Part shown: piece after piece, positions 1-7,830 of the stretch | Layout: each line of letters begins with the position of its first letter | Numbering within the stretch: position 1 is the stretch's first letter | NCBI GenBank assembly: GCA_965215345.1 | Contig: CBDCDL010000002.1 | Span: 372,001-436,000 of the forward strand | Direction of reading: 5' to 3' | Source: CATQHW01 sp965215345 | GTDB taxonomy: Bacteria > Spirochaetota > Spirochaetia > SZUA-6 > Bin103 | Length of the DNA stretch: 64,000 nucleotides | Notes under the pieces: generated by a model | Told to the model about the DNA's origin: nothing | Database searches by the model: none | Seen by the model: the letters and a program-made list of their open reading frames with translations, nothing else | Translations under genes and position numbers: made by a program

Positions 1-102
1 GAGCTGCTTGTCGACCACGTCGTAGCGGAGTTGCTCGGCTATCAGATCGACGACGTCGGCGGCGCCGGACCCGAATTGCCGCGAGATCGTGATGACACCC
101 AT
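1..102 (-). CDS. Cytidylate kinase-like family protein, N-terminal part (runs off window)
   Basis: The reverse strand starts at an ATG at 102 and reads MGVITISRQFGSGAADVVDL and onward to the window edge, 34 residues in all. The opening beta strand followed by SRQFGSGA is the P-loop start of the cytidylate kinase-like family (AAA_26). These proteins probably phosphorylate a nucleoside monophosphate, but the true substrate of this subfamily is not settled. The start lies 4 bases beyond the hpf stop on the same strand, so the two are probably co-transcribed. Only the N-terminus is visible, so integrity cannot be judged. Confidence 0.75.
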   Translation of the reverse strand, partial: MGVITISRQFGSGAADVVDLIAEQLRYDVVDKQL

Positions 103-106
103 GTGG

Positions 107-409
107 CTACCTCTTGGCCCGCTTTTCCTGGATCCGCTCCTTGTCCCTGGTAGCCGCGGACTCCAGCTTGTCGATGAGCAGATCGACCCCCTCGTGCTCG
201 TCGTACCCCTCGAACTCCACGCGCAGATCGCTGCCCCAGCGCAGGTGCAGGTTGGCCCCGAACAGGATCGATCCGTGATCGGCGGTCAGGGTCACGCGCA
301 GATCGACGATCTGATCACTCAGGTGATGGAGTCGGTGCAGTTTCTTTTCCAGGTACCGTCGGGTATCCTGCGCTACCGGCATGTGCACGCCCCGGATGTC
401 GACATTCAT
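107..409 (-). CDS. hpf: Ribosome hibernation-promoting factor (short HPF/RaiA type)
   Basis: This 100-residue protein begins MNVDIRGVHMPVAQDTRRYL and has the beta-alpha-beta-beta-beta-alpha pattern of the S30AE domain, with the basic helix KKLHRLHHLSDQI and a charged C-terminal tail ending EKRAKR. Members bind the 30S decoding region and inactivate ribosomes in stationary phase. The length fits the short form without the dimerising extension. The ATG at 409 is chosen over upstream codons because a strong GGAGGA ribosome site lies directly before it and the domain begins at once. The cytidylate-kinase-like gene follows 4 bases downstream. Confidence 0.85.
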   Translation of the reverse strand: MNVDIRGVHMPVAQDTRRYLEKKLHRLHHLSDQIVDLRVTLTADHGSILFGANLHLRWGSDLRVEFEGYDEHEGVDLLIDKLESAATRDKERIQEKRAKR

Positions 410-485
410 TGCGCTCCTCCGTCCTGCATCATAGCGCTTGTGGAGAGCCGGCGACATCAGGCTGAAGCTGAGACCGCCCTTCGCA

Positions 486-1091
486 ATGGCTGATGCCCGG
501 TCGGCTGATGCCCGGTCCGATGCAGCACCGGTGGATGCCGTGAGTCCGGCGGACGAGCGTCGTGACCCGTCGGCTCTGGCGCGCAAGCTGCGACCCGACG
601 TGGTCATCCTGGACATCAGCCTGCCCGGCCTGAGCGGCATCGAGGTCGCCACCCGCATCGCCCGCCGAGGTGCCGTACACGCGCACGGTGGCGCTGTCGA
701 AGCGCCACGACCACCGCTTCGTGGCACGCATGATCAGGGGCGGGCGTCTCCGCCTACCTGATTCAGGGACTGCGCGTCCGACGAGGCGATCGTCACGGTG
801 ATGGGCGGACGCACGTACCTGGGCTCGGACATCGCCGGCACAGTCATCGGTCTGCTGCGGAGCGTGGACGAGCCCGACTTGGTCCTGTCCGCGCTGACCG
901 ATCGCGAGCGGGAGGTGTTTCAACTCGTGGCGGAGGGCAAGGCCGCCAAGGAGATCGCCGCCACCCTGAACCTCAGCGTCAAGACCGTCGATACCCACCG
1001 CCAGCACTGATGGACAATCTGGAGGCGGCCAGGCGTCGCCGAGTTGACCCGTATCGCGATCCGCGAAGGCGTGGCACCGCTGGACGACTGA
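486..1091 (+). pseudogene. Decayed NarL/FixJ-type response regulator
   Basis: Pieces of one response regulator lie in order but in different frames. A receiver segment reads RPDVVILDISLPGLSGIEVA, with the phosphoacceptor Asp in VILD, near 591-651. A GerE/LuxR helix-turn-helix reads LTDREREVFQLVAEGKAAKE near 895-950, followed by VKTVDTHRQ. After a further shift the usual C-terminal helix reads VAELTRIAIREGVAPLDD and ends at the TGA at 1089-1091. At least three frameshifts are needed, the start of the receiver is missing, and no sensor kinase is nearby. It is very unlikely to make a functional regulator. Confidence 0.75.
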
Positions 1092-1186
1092 CCCCCGTTC
1101 CACCCCACAGGAGACCAGACTCGGGGCGCTGGAATTGCAAACTGCGCACTCTGCTATTACCATGGGATCAAGCGAAGGAGCCCGTC

Positions 1187-1557
1187 ATGGGAGACGAGAG
1201 CAAAGGGCCTCTGCAGAGAGCCAGTCAGAAGGGTGTAATCCCGGTCACTTGGGACGCAGAAAAGAAACGATTCATCGTCGCCTTGCGGGGTTTCGTGCTG
1301 AACAAAGCCCACAATCCTGGTACCGGGGTCGATATCCATTTTACCCCCCCCCGGTGCTGTACGACATGCGGATCCGCAAGGTGGGTACGGGCGATTGGGG
1401 TCCAGGGTTTCTTGCTCCTTACAGTGCAGCCACTTTTGTCGGGTTGGAGCCCGACACCGACTATGAAGTTCAAGTGAGCCCCGTGGACGATTCGGGGAGC
1501 CCCATCCCCGATGCCACCGTTTTGAACGATACGTTCCACACCCCGAGCGATGAATGA
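1187..1557 (+). pseudogene. Small fibronectin type III-like protein, frameshifted at a poly-C tract
   Basis: The ATG at 1187 has a good ribosome site (GAAGGAG, 6 bases upstream). The first frame reads VIPVTWDAEKKRFIVALRG and reaches a run of nine C at 1344-1352. The natural continuation is in the next frame: VLYDMRIRKVGTGDWGPGFL, then FVGLEPDTDYEVQVSPVDD, ending at 1557. GLxPxTxYEVQV is a typical FN3 C-terminal strand signature. Ten C instead of nine would give one 124-residue protein. This is either a base-call error, a real null allele, or a phase-variable tract. It is the first gene of an AT-richer cassette with the next two genes. Confidence 0.55.
1344..1352 (+). repeat. Homopolymer C9 tract inside the FN3-like gene
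   Basis: Nine consecutive C bases lie exactly where the two halves of the FN3-like reading frame part company. One extra C (or two fewer) restores the frame. Tracts of this kind are slippage-prone in replication and also error-prone in sequencing; the sequence cannot tell these apart. Confidence 0.8.
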
Positions 1558-2084
1558 TGACGACGAAAACATTGGAGAACCTTCATGAGGATCGATTTGG
1601 TGCTTCTCATTGGGTGTACGATGCGGAGGAGGCAGCCGAGTTTTCGCTTGTTTCCGGCAAACATACTTGCAGGTTATCGTTCCAGGATCATGTAGGCGAC
1701 ACGTATCCATTGACCTTCTACATCGTTGACTTGACCGACGTAGTAGATGAGGATCCGGCTGCGCAACCTACCGCAGATGACGCACTCGACGAGTTCTCTT
1801 GTGGATCGAATGAGCGCCCGCCATGTCGGCACGTCGTTGACTTGGCCCGCCGACTATCAGCAGCGGTCATCGACAGCACGACTGAGCCGGAAATCACGGT
1901 CGACACGGACGGAGCCTTGGCCTTTGATCTACGATTGAAAAATGGGCTATTGATGTTCGCCGAACTGCACGTCGACGGCTCGCTCAGCCTGACCACTTTC
2001 GATGACAGCAGGGCAACGACCTCCGTGGTGGACCATGTGCCGTCGGCTAGCGAATCTCAATTCCTGGATCGTCTTCAGGTATAG
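1554..2084 (+). CDS. Hypothetical protein, middle gene of a small cassette
   Basis: This 176-residue protein overlaps the end of the FN3-like gene (ATGATGA region) and is followed after 7 bases by the next gene, so the three are probably one transcript. The first half has a beta-rich segment, HTCRLSFQDHVGDTYPLTFY. The second half reads EITVDTDGALAFDLRLKNGL and AELHVDGSLSLTTFDD, a repeated strand-turn-strand pattern common in uncharacterised small beta proteins. There is no signal peptide and no membrane segment. Base composition is clearly lower in GC than the neighbours, suggesting acquisition. I do not recognise a function. Confidence 0.6.
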   Translation: MMTTKTLENLHEDRFGASHWVYDAEEAAEFSLVSGKHTCRLSFQDHVGDTYPLTFYIVDLTDVVDEDPAAQPTADDALDEFSCGSNERPPCRHVVDLARRLSAAVIDSTTEPEITVDTDGALAFDLRLKNGLLMFAELHVDGSLSLTTFDDSRATTSVVDHVPSASESQFLDRLQV

Positions 2085-2091
2085 CCGAGCG

Positions 2092-2481
2092 ATGTCTGTT
2101 CCCAACGATGATATGTTATGTCGTTTCGTTCGCCGGCAAGATTGGAGCACGCGTGAAGGGCGTCCAAAACCTGGAGCGTTCAAGCAAGGCGGATTGTCGG
2201 TGTGGGACTGCGAGAAGTTGAGAGAGCACGCAGTGCAGCTTGATGAACTTCGGATCGAGCATCTTGCTGGTTGTGGACAAGCACATGCCAGGCCTTGCCC
2301 GCCCTCGTCGGTCGTGCAGTTCGCCTACAACAGCTCGGTGACCTCGCGGCGCGCCCACAGCCGTTCGCCCATCACCTCCTCCACGTCGGTCAGCGTCGTG
2401 CAAGTCAGCATCTCCTCCGCCTCCGCCTCCGCCTCCTGCAACTCGATGCCGGCCACCAGCGCCCGCACCCGCGGCAGGTAG
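2092..2481 (+). CDS. Hypothetical protein with RPKPGAFK..GLSVW motif, C-terminus probably lost
   Basis: The start at 2092 (MSVPNDDMLCRFVRRQDWS) lies 7 bases after the previous stop. The conserved-looking part is RFVRRQDWSTREGRPKPGAF, GGLSVWDCEKL and LRIEHLAGCGQAH. I recognise this as an uncharacterised bacterial family but cannot name a function. From about 2325 on, the frame runs antisense through the 3' end of ptsP and becomes a low-complexity Ser/Ala/Arg tail, so the natural C-terminus was probably removed when the cassette landed here. Confidence 0.5.
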   Translation: MSVPNDDMLCRFVRRQDWSTREGRPKPGAFKQGGLSVWDCEKLREHAVQLDELRIEHLAGCGQAHARPCPPSSVVQFAYNSSVTSRRAHSRSPITSSTSVSVVQVSISSASASASCNSMPATSARTRGR

Positions 2482-4634
2482 GTCGGCTCCACGCTCAGCG
2501 TGCGCACGCCGATGCCGATCAGGAACGGGATGTACTCGGCCTGGTGGGCCATGTCGCCGCATACCGACAGGTCGGTGCCGTGCTCGGCGGCGCTGGCGGC
2601 CACCAGATGCAGCGAGCGCAACACCGCCGGATGGTACGGGCGATACAGGTCGGCCACCTTCTCGTTGGTGCGATCGACCGCGATCAGGTACTGGATCAGG
2701 TCGTTGCTGCCGATCGACAGGAAGTCGGCCTCTGCCGCGAACGCGTCGATGATCGGCAGCACCGACGGAACCTCGACCATCATGCCGATGGCAGGCAGAT
2801 CGCACGCCACGCCCTCTTCCTGCAACTCCTGCACGCAGTCCAGGGTGATCCTGCGGCCGTGCAGGAACTCGTCCAGCGCGGACACCATCGGGAACATGAT
2901 GCGGATGGTGCGGCCCACGCCGGCGCGCAGCATCGCCCGCACCTGCTGGCGGAAGATGTCCGGGTTGCGCAGCGAGAAACGGATCGAGCGCATGCCCAGG
3001 AACGGGTTGGCCTCGCGGGTGTCGTCGGAAAAGTAGGACAGCACCTTGTCGCCGCCCATGTCGAGCGTCCGCAGGTTGACCTCGCGCCCGTGGAATCGCG
3101 CCAGCAACTGTGTGTACACCGCGAGCTGCTCCTCCTCGGTCGGGAAGTCGTTGCGCACGATGAAGGGGAACTCGCTGCGGTACAGGCCGATGCCGTCGGC
3201 CCCCATCTCGGTGGCCAGCTCCACGTCGGTAAGCAGGTTCACGTTGGCCAGGATGCGGATGCCGGTGCCGTCGAGCGTCCTGGTGACCGGCTGCCCCGGC
3301 GCCTGCCGTTTCGAGTCCTCCAGGAGCGCCCGCCGGTCGTGAAAGATCTGCAGATCCTCCTCGTCGGGATTGACCTGCACGATGCCGCCGTTGCCGTCCA
3401 TGAGCAGGGTGGCCCCCGCGGTGACGGTCAGCATCCGTTCATCGCGCACGATGATCAGCGGCAGCACCAGCGAACGGGCCAGGATCGACAGGTGCGAGCT
3501 GGCGCCGCCGGTGACCAGCACCACCCCGGCGGCCCCCAGGGCGGAGAGCTCCAGCAGGTCCGAGGGATAGAGCTCGCGCGCCACGACGATGCTGCCAGGC
3601 CGGGAATCGATCGCGGAGCTCTCGCCGACGATGTTGCCGAGCAGGCGCACCACCACGTCCTTGACGTCCTGCACCTTGTCCTTGATGTAGGCGCTTTCGC
3701 TGGCGGCGAACCGCTGCAGGTAGGAGGAGGCTACCTGCAGCACGGCGCGCGGCGCGCTGTCGCCGCGCTCGATGCGGGCCAGCACCCTGCCGGTGAACTC
3801 CGCGTCCTTCAGGATCAGCAGGTGGGCGGTGAAGATCAGCGACGCGACGTCGGACAGCTTGTCCTCCACCTTCGCCTGCAGCTCCTCGAGCTGGCGCTCG
3901 GTGGCGAGGACCGCCGACTCGAAATCGTCGCGCCCGTAGGTGCGGTCGTAGGGGCGCTGCGCGAACGACTCGTAGACCCCCTCGCGGTCGAACAGCGCCG
4001 CCGGTCCCACCGCCTGTCCCTCGGCGGCGGTCTGCCCGGAGAATCGCTCCCCGGAGCGCGCCTGCCGCCCGCGCGGTCCGCGGGCCGGACGGCGCTGCCC
4101 GTCGTGCCGCGCCGATTCGTCCGCGCCCTCGGCGTCCATCAGCAGCCGCGCGTTCTCCAGCGCGTTGGCGAGCTGACTGGCGACCGCGCGCAGCGCCAGC
4201 GCGTCGTCTTCGTCGAACGGCGTGGAGACATCGCGCTGCACGGCCAGCGCGCCGATGGAGGCGATGCCGCGCGTGATCGGCACGGCCAGGAACGCCTCGT
4301 AGCGCTCCTCCGCGATCCCCGGCACCGGCTTGAAGCTGGGGTGCTCGGAGGCGACCCGCTGCACGATCGGCCGCCGGCCTTCGAGTGCGGCGCCGACGAT
4401 CCCTTCGCCCATCGCCAGCCGCACGCGGCCGACCGACGACGGCTCCAGCCCGATGGTGGCGCGCAGCACCAGCTCCTCGGACTCCTCCTCGTAGATGTAG
4501 ATGCTGCACACCGCCGCCCGCATGCGGCGCGCGACCATCTGCACCGCCTTGTCCAGGAACGCCCTCAGACTGAGCGAGCCCAGGAACAGCCCGCTCATCT
4601 CGCTGAAGTCGCAGATCATCCGCAGGTGATCCAT
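2325..4634 (-). CDS. ptsP: Phosphoenolpyruvate-protein phosphotransferase PtsP (GAF domain plus enzyme I)
   Basis: About 769 residues. Residues 1-165 form a GAF sensor domain (CSIYIYEEESEELVLRATIG, LAVPITRGIASIGALAVQRD). After a variable linker (about 170-210) comes enzyme I: a PEP-utiliser N-terminal helical region, then the phosphohistidine swivel site GGASSHLSILARS, and a PEP-binding barrel with GIGLYRSEFPF, FLGMRSIRFSL, GMMVEVPS and SIGSNDLIQYLIAVDR. This architecture is the nitrogen-PTS enzyme I that phosphorylates HPr/NPr from PEP. The usual swivel motif is GGxTSHxAI, so Ser replaces Thr here. The ATG at 4634 is preferred over a TTG directly before it. It diverges from the gene at 4694 with a 59-base gap. 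Confidence 0.9.
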   Translation of the reverse strand: MDHLRMICDFSEMSGLFLGSLSLRAFLDKAVQMVARRMRAAVCSIYIYEEESEELVLRATIGLEPSSVGRVRLAMGEGIVGAALEGRRPIVQRVASEHPSFKPVPGIAEERYEAFLAVPITRGIASIGALAVQRDVSTPFDEDDALALRAVASQLANALENARLLMDAEGADESARHDGQRRPARGPRGRQARSGERFSGQTAAEGQAVGPAALFDREGVYESFAQRPYDRTYGRDDFESAVLATERQLEELQAKVEDKLSDVASLIFTAHLLILKDAEFTGRVLARIERGDSAPRAVLQVASSYLQRFAASESAYIKDKVQDVKDVVVRLLGNIVGESSAIDSRPGSIVVARELYPSDLLELSALGAAGVVLVTGGASSHLSILARSLVLPLIIVRDERMLTVTAGATLLMDGNGGIVQVNPDEEDLQIFHDRRALLEDSKRQAPGQPVTRTLDGTGIRILANVNLLTDVELATEMGADGIGLYRSEFPFIVRNDFPTEEEQLAVYTQLLARFHGREVNLRTLDMGGDKVLSYFSDDTREANPFLGMRSIRFSLRNPDIFRQQVRAMLRAGVGRTIRIMFPMVSALDEFLHGRRITLDCVQELQEEGVACDLPAIGMMVEVPSVLPIIDAFAAEADFLSIGSNDLIQYLIAVDRTNEKVADLYRPYHPAVLRSLHLVAASAAEHGTDLSVCGDMAHQAEYIPFLIGIGVRTLSVEPTYLPRVRALVAGIELQEAEAEAEEMLTCTTLTDVEEVMGERLWARREVTELL

Positions 4635-4693
4635 CAAGGGGATACTAACGCATTTGACCCGCTGTCGGCCCCGCCGTAGGATCGTCGCGCGCG

Positions 4694-5323
4694 ATGGAAA
4701 CCCTGGACCTGGGCCGCCGCATCGAGTTGCTGTCGATGGACCCGCACTGCCACGACATCAGCATCGCCGTCTACCGCACCGACGACGGCGGCGGCGCCGT
4801 CTACCTGCTGCACAGCTACAGCAAGCGGGAGGGTGCCGGCGACCGGCTGGCGTTCCTGGCCTCCGTCATGCAGGCGATGGGAGGCATGGAGCGTACCGCG
4901 GGCACTCCCCTGGCGCTGAGCTTCGCGTGCGGCCACGCCCACGAGACGGCGCTCAAGCGCCTGTTCGTGGAGTCGTGCAAGGTCGAGCCCGGCACCGAGC
5001 CGGTGCGGCGCGAGCTTCAGGTATTCGACAAGAAGAACGACCTGACCATACGCGCCGAGGGGCTTGGAGACGGCCGCTACCGCTGCAGCGGCGACCGGGA
5101 CGGCGCGCGCGATCAGCGGCGCGTCGCGGCGGTCGCCGCCGGCCTGGGCAAGCTGGCGCAGCTCGACGTGGACGGCGACGAAGTGCGGTTCCCGTGCGGG
5201 ACCGACCACCACGAGCTGATCGGACTGTTGCTCACGCGGGCGCTCAACGTACGCGGCGCGTTGCGCGAGCAGGAGGCAGCTTCGGCGCGCGGCATGCTCA
5301 GCGCGCCGAGCCAGCAGCGATAG
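4694..5323 (+). CDS. Conserved hypothetical protein
   Basis: This 209-residue soluble protein starts METLDLGRRIELLSMDPHCH. It contains RLAFLASVMQAMGGMERTAG, an acidic middle part, and a C-terminal segment with CGTDHHELIGLLLTRALNVR. Scattered His and Cys residues (DPHCHD, FACGHAHE, PCGTDHHE) could bind a metal, but no known motif is clear. Codon use matches the core genome. It is divergently transcribed from ptsP. I do not recognise the family. Confidence 0.6.
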   Translation: METLDLGRRIELLSMDPHCHDISIAVYRTDDGGGAVYLLHSYSKREGAGDRLAFLASVMQAMGGMERTAGTPLALSFACGHAHETALKRLFVESCKVEPGTEPVRRELQVFDKKNDLTIRAEGLGDGRYRCSGDRDGARDQRRVAAVAAGLGKLAQLDVDGDEVRFPCGTDHHELIGLLLTRALNVRGALREQEAASARGMLSAPSQQR

Positions 5324-5560
5324 GAGTCTGTCGGATTGCCGCCAGCGGGAACGCCGACAGACCCCGACGCGGACGGTGGGGATGGGCCGCAAGCGGAGCC
5401 GCAGGCGACGGTTTCGGGGCGCTATCGGCGCCCGACACGCCGGACCGCGTTTGACCATTTCGCATCCGCGTGCGAAGTTGACGCCGCAGGCGGGGGTGGT
5501 GCCGGCCGGCGGCACCGGTGTTGCCCGCGTGTCCGGCGGACTCCGCCCGGCCTCAGCGAC
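5324..5560 (+). repeat. Dispersed intergenic repeat, copy 1
   Basis: This gene-free stretch opens with AGGAGTCTGTCGGATTG, which is repeated exactly at 37571-37587. Further matching blocks follow in the same order in both places: a short inverted section ending in CAGAC, then CGGTGGGG..GGGC..AGCGGAGC, then a GCGACGG..TTGGGG-like block. It looks like a non-coding dispersed element of about 100 bases. The rest up to the next ribosome site shows nothing recognisable. Confidence 0.45.
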
Positions 5561-5584
5561 GACACGGAGAGCAGGAGAGAAACG

Positions 5585-5866
5585 GTGGCCAGTGCTGACG
5601 AGCTTGTCGAGAGCATCAGGACGCTCACCGACATCGTCGCCGAACATGCGCAGAACACGGACGCAAAGATCACGACGCTGACGAACATCGTCGTCGAGCA
5701 TGCGCACGGCACGGACTCCAGGATCGACGCGCTGGCTACCGAAGTGCGCGATCAGGCTGCCCGGATACGCGACCTGATGACCGAGATGCGTGACGGGTTC
5801 GGCAACCTGGACCGCCGGCTCAGTCGCCTGGAGAACGGCACGGGTCCCGTGGCGTCGAACCGATGA
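5585..5866 (+). CDS. Small coiled-coil protein with tandem 14-residue units
   Basis: A GTG at 5585 with AGGAG seven bases upstream begins a 93-residue protein. It carries two close copies of a unit, LTDIVAEHAQNTDAKI and LTNIVVEHAHGTDSRI, followed by a longer coiled-coil segment (DALATEVRDQAARIRDLMTE) and MRDGFGNLDRRLSRLENG. The heptad spacing predicts a trimeric or dimeric coiled coil. There is no membrane anchor. It resembles in style the repeat protein at 53709-54184. Function unknown. Confidence 0.55.
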   Translation: MASADELVESIRTLTDIVAEHAQNTDAKITTLTNIVVEHAHGTDSRIDALATEVRDQAARIRDLMTEMRDGFGNLDRRLSRLENGTGPVASNR

Positions 5867-5965
5867 ACGAGCGCCCGGGGCGAGTCGCAGCAGGCTGAGC
5901 GATGGGCGACGGCGCGCGTGGCCCGTACCGGCAGCGAGTGGGCACGCGATGAAGGGAGGCAACCG

Positions 5966-6985
5966 ATGACAGGCAGGGAGCGGGTACTGGCGGCGTTTCG
6001 CGGCGAGCCGGTCGACCGGCCGGCGGTCTGCAATCCGACCTCGGTGGCGACCGTGGAGTTGATGGACTTGGTGGACGCGCCGTTTCCGGACGCCAACCGC
6101 GACGGCGAACTGATGGCCCGCCTGGCGGCCACCGGCCATACCGAACTGGGATTCGACACGATCATGCCGGTGTTCACGATCATCCAGGACTCCTCCGCGC
6201 TCGGCTGCAAGATCCAGTGGGAGCAGAAGGACAACTGGCCGACCGTGAAGATGAGCCAGCCGATCTGGGAGACGCCGGACGACATCGTCATCCCGCGCGA
6301 CTTCCTCACCCACCAGGACACCGCCTGCGTGCTCGACGCGATCCGCCGGCTGAAGGCGGAGTACGGCGACGAAGTGGCCGTGATCGGCAAGACCATGGGG
6401 CCGTGGTCGCTCGCCTACCACTGCTTCGGCGTGGAGCGCTTCCTGCTGCTGTCCCTGGACGATCCGGACGAGACCAAGTTGATCCTGGACCGGCTCAAGG
6501 AGGCGACCATCGACTTCGGCGTCGCCCAGATCGAGGCGGGCGCCGACGCGTTGACCCTGCCCGACCACGCCACCGGCGATCTGGTGTCGGGCGACTACTA
6601 CCGGCGCTACCTGCGCGACCTGCACATCGAGTTCGTCGAGCGCATGCCCATCCCGCTCATCCTGCACATCTGCGGCAAGACCATCGACCGCATGGGCTAC
6701 ATCGCCGAGACCGGCTTCGCCGCCTTCCACTACGACTCCAAGAACGACCCGGCCGAGTCCATCGAGGTGACCGGCGACCGCATCGCCCTGGTCGGCAACG
6801 TCAACAACCCGGAGACGCTGTTCGCCCGCGGCCCCGAGGAGGTGCAGGCGGAGGTGCGCAAGAACCTGGACGCCGGCATCAAGCTGGTCGGCCCGGAGTG
6901 CGCGATTCCGCTGCAGACCCCGCTTGCGAACCTCAAGGCCATTCCCGCGGCGGTCGCCGACTGGTCGCGGCAGCACCCGAACTGA
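5966..6985 (+). CDS. UroD/MtaA-family corrinoid methyltransferase (methyltransferase I)
   Basis: About 339 residues. It starts MTGRERVLAAFRGEPVDRPA, the classic opening of the uroporphyrinogen decarboxylase/MtaA/CmuA family, after a GGGAGG site. ILHICGKTIDRM holds the His-X-Cys zinc ligands, with a further acidic and Cys region in GPECAIPLQTPLANL near the C-terminus. It sits first in an operon with a corrinoid protein (7029), an activator (7831) and a CH3-tetrahydrofolate methyltransferase (9856). In that setting it most likely moves a methyl group from a methoxylated or methylated substrate to the corrinoid protein, as in four-part O-demethylases. The substrate cannot be told from sequence. 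Confidence 0.85.
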   Translation: MTGRERVLAAFRGEPVDRPAVCNPTSVATVELMDLVDAPFPDANRDGELMARLAATGHTELGFDTIMPVFTIIQDSSALGCKIQWEQKDNWPTVKMSQPIWETPDDIVIPRDFLTHQDTACVLDAIRRLKAEYGDEVAVIGKTMGPWSLAYHCFGVERFLLLSLDDPDETKLILDRLKEATIDFGVAQIEAGADALTLPDHATGDLVSGDYYRRYLRDLHIEFVERMPIPLILHICGKTIDRMGYIAETGFAAFHYDSKNDPAESIEVTGDRIALVGNVNNPETLFARGPEEVQAEVRKNLDAGIKLVGPECAIPLQTPLANLKAIPAAVADWSRQHPN

Positions 6986-7028
6986 CCGCCGGAGTCAGCA
7001 CGCACCACAGGAACGGACGGAACCACCC

Positions 7029-7790
7029 ATGGCGCAGATCGAAGACATCGACAATGAGTTGATCCGAGAGGAGATCGAGGAGTTCATCGAGCGGCCCGAC
7101 GAGCGCGAGCGCATGATCGAGATGTTCGCGCGCGCCCGGCCGGCGATGCAGGAGATCTCGGCGGCCCTCATCGAGGGCGAGGACGACGAGGTCGACGAGC
7201 TGACCAGGCAGGCGCTCGACGGCGGCATCACCGCGATCGAGATCATGGACGACGGCCTGATCGCGGGCATGGGCATCGTCGGCATCAAGTTCCGGGAGAA
7301 CATCATCTTCGTCCCGGAGGTGCTTGCCTGCGCCCGCGCCATGAAGGCCGGCATGGCCCACATCGAGCCGATCCTGTCGGAATCCGGCGTGCCGTCGCAA
7401 GGGACGGTGGTGATGGGCACGGTCAAGGGCGACCTGCACGATATCGGCAAGAACCTGTGCATCATGCTGCTGCGCGGCGCCGGCTTCGCGGTGATCGACC
7501 TGGGCGTCGACACCTCGCCCGACGAGTTCATCGACGCGGTGGAAGAGAACGAGGCGCCGCTGCTCGGCATGTCGGCGCTGTTGACCACCACCATGCCCAA
7601 CATGGGCAAGACGATCGAGGCGTTCATCGACGCCGACCTGCGAGACGACGTGCAGATCATGGTGGGCGGCGCCCCGGTGACGCAGGAGTTCGCCGACGAC
7701 ATGGGCGCCGACGGCTACGGCAAGGACGCGGTCGCCTGCGTGGAGCTGGCCAAGCGGCTGATGGTCGAGCGGGAGCAGGTCGACGACTGA
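7029..7790 (+). CDS. Corrinoid (cobalamin-binding) methyl-carrier protein
   Basis: The 253-residue protein has an N-terminal helical cap domain (about 1-115) and a B12-binding Rossmann domain. The cobalt-ligand motif is GDLHDIGKNLC (Asp-X-His-X-X-Gly) near residue 138, followed by GVDTSPDEF, SALLTTTMPNM and VGGAPVTQEFADDMGADGY, the standard order for MtaC/MtbC/MetH-type domains. It accepts the methyl group from the UroD-type enzyme and passes it to tetrahydrofolate through the product at 9856. An acidic N-terminal extension (EEIEEFIERPDERERM) precedes the cap. Confidence 0.92.
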   Translation: MAQIEDIDNELIREEIEEFIERPDERERMIEMFARARPAMQEISAALIEGEDDEVDELTRQALDGGITAIEIMDDGLIAGMGIVGIKFRENIIFVPEVLACARAMKAGMAHIEPILSESGVPSQGTVVMGTVKGDLHDIGKNLCIMLLRGAGFAVIDLGVDTSPDEFIDAVEENEAPLLGMSALLTTTMPNMGKTIEAFIDADLRDDVQIMVGGAPVTQEFADDMGADGYGKDAVACVELAKRLMVEREQVDD

Positions 7791-7830
7791 GTCTCAGGCA
7801 TTCGGCTCCGGGAGCGGCGGTGCCCGCTCG

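Noticed and set aside
2271..4679. Long plus-strand open frame of about 800 codons opposite ptsP
   Set aside because: It is His/Gln/Arg/Val-rich with no domain pattern and mirrors the third-codon GC bias of ptsP, which has all expected enzyme I motifs on the other strand.
4634..6976. Long minus-strand open frame opposite 4694-6985
   Set aside because: It spans two genes and an intergenic region on the other strand and shows only composition-driven sequence.
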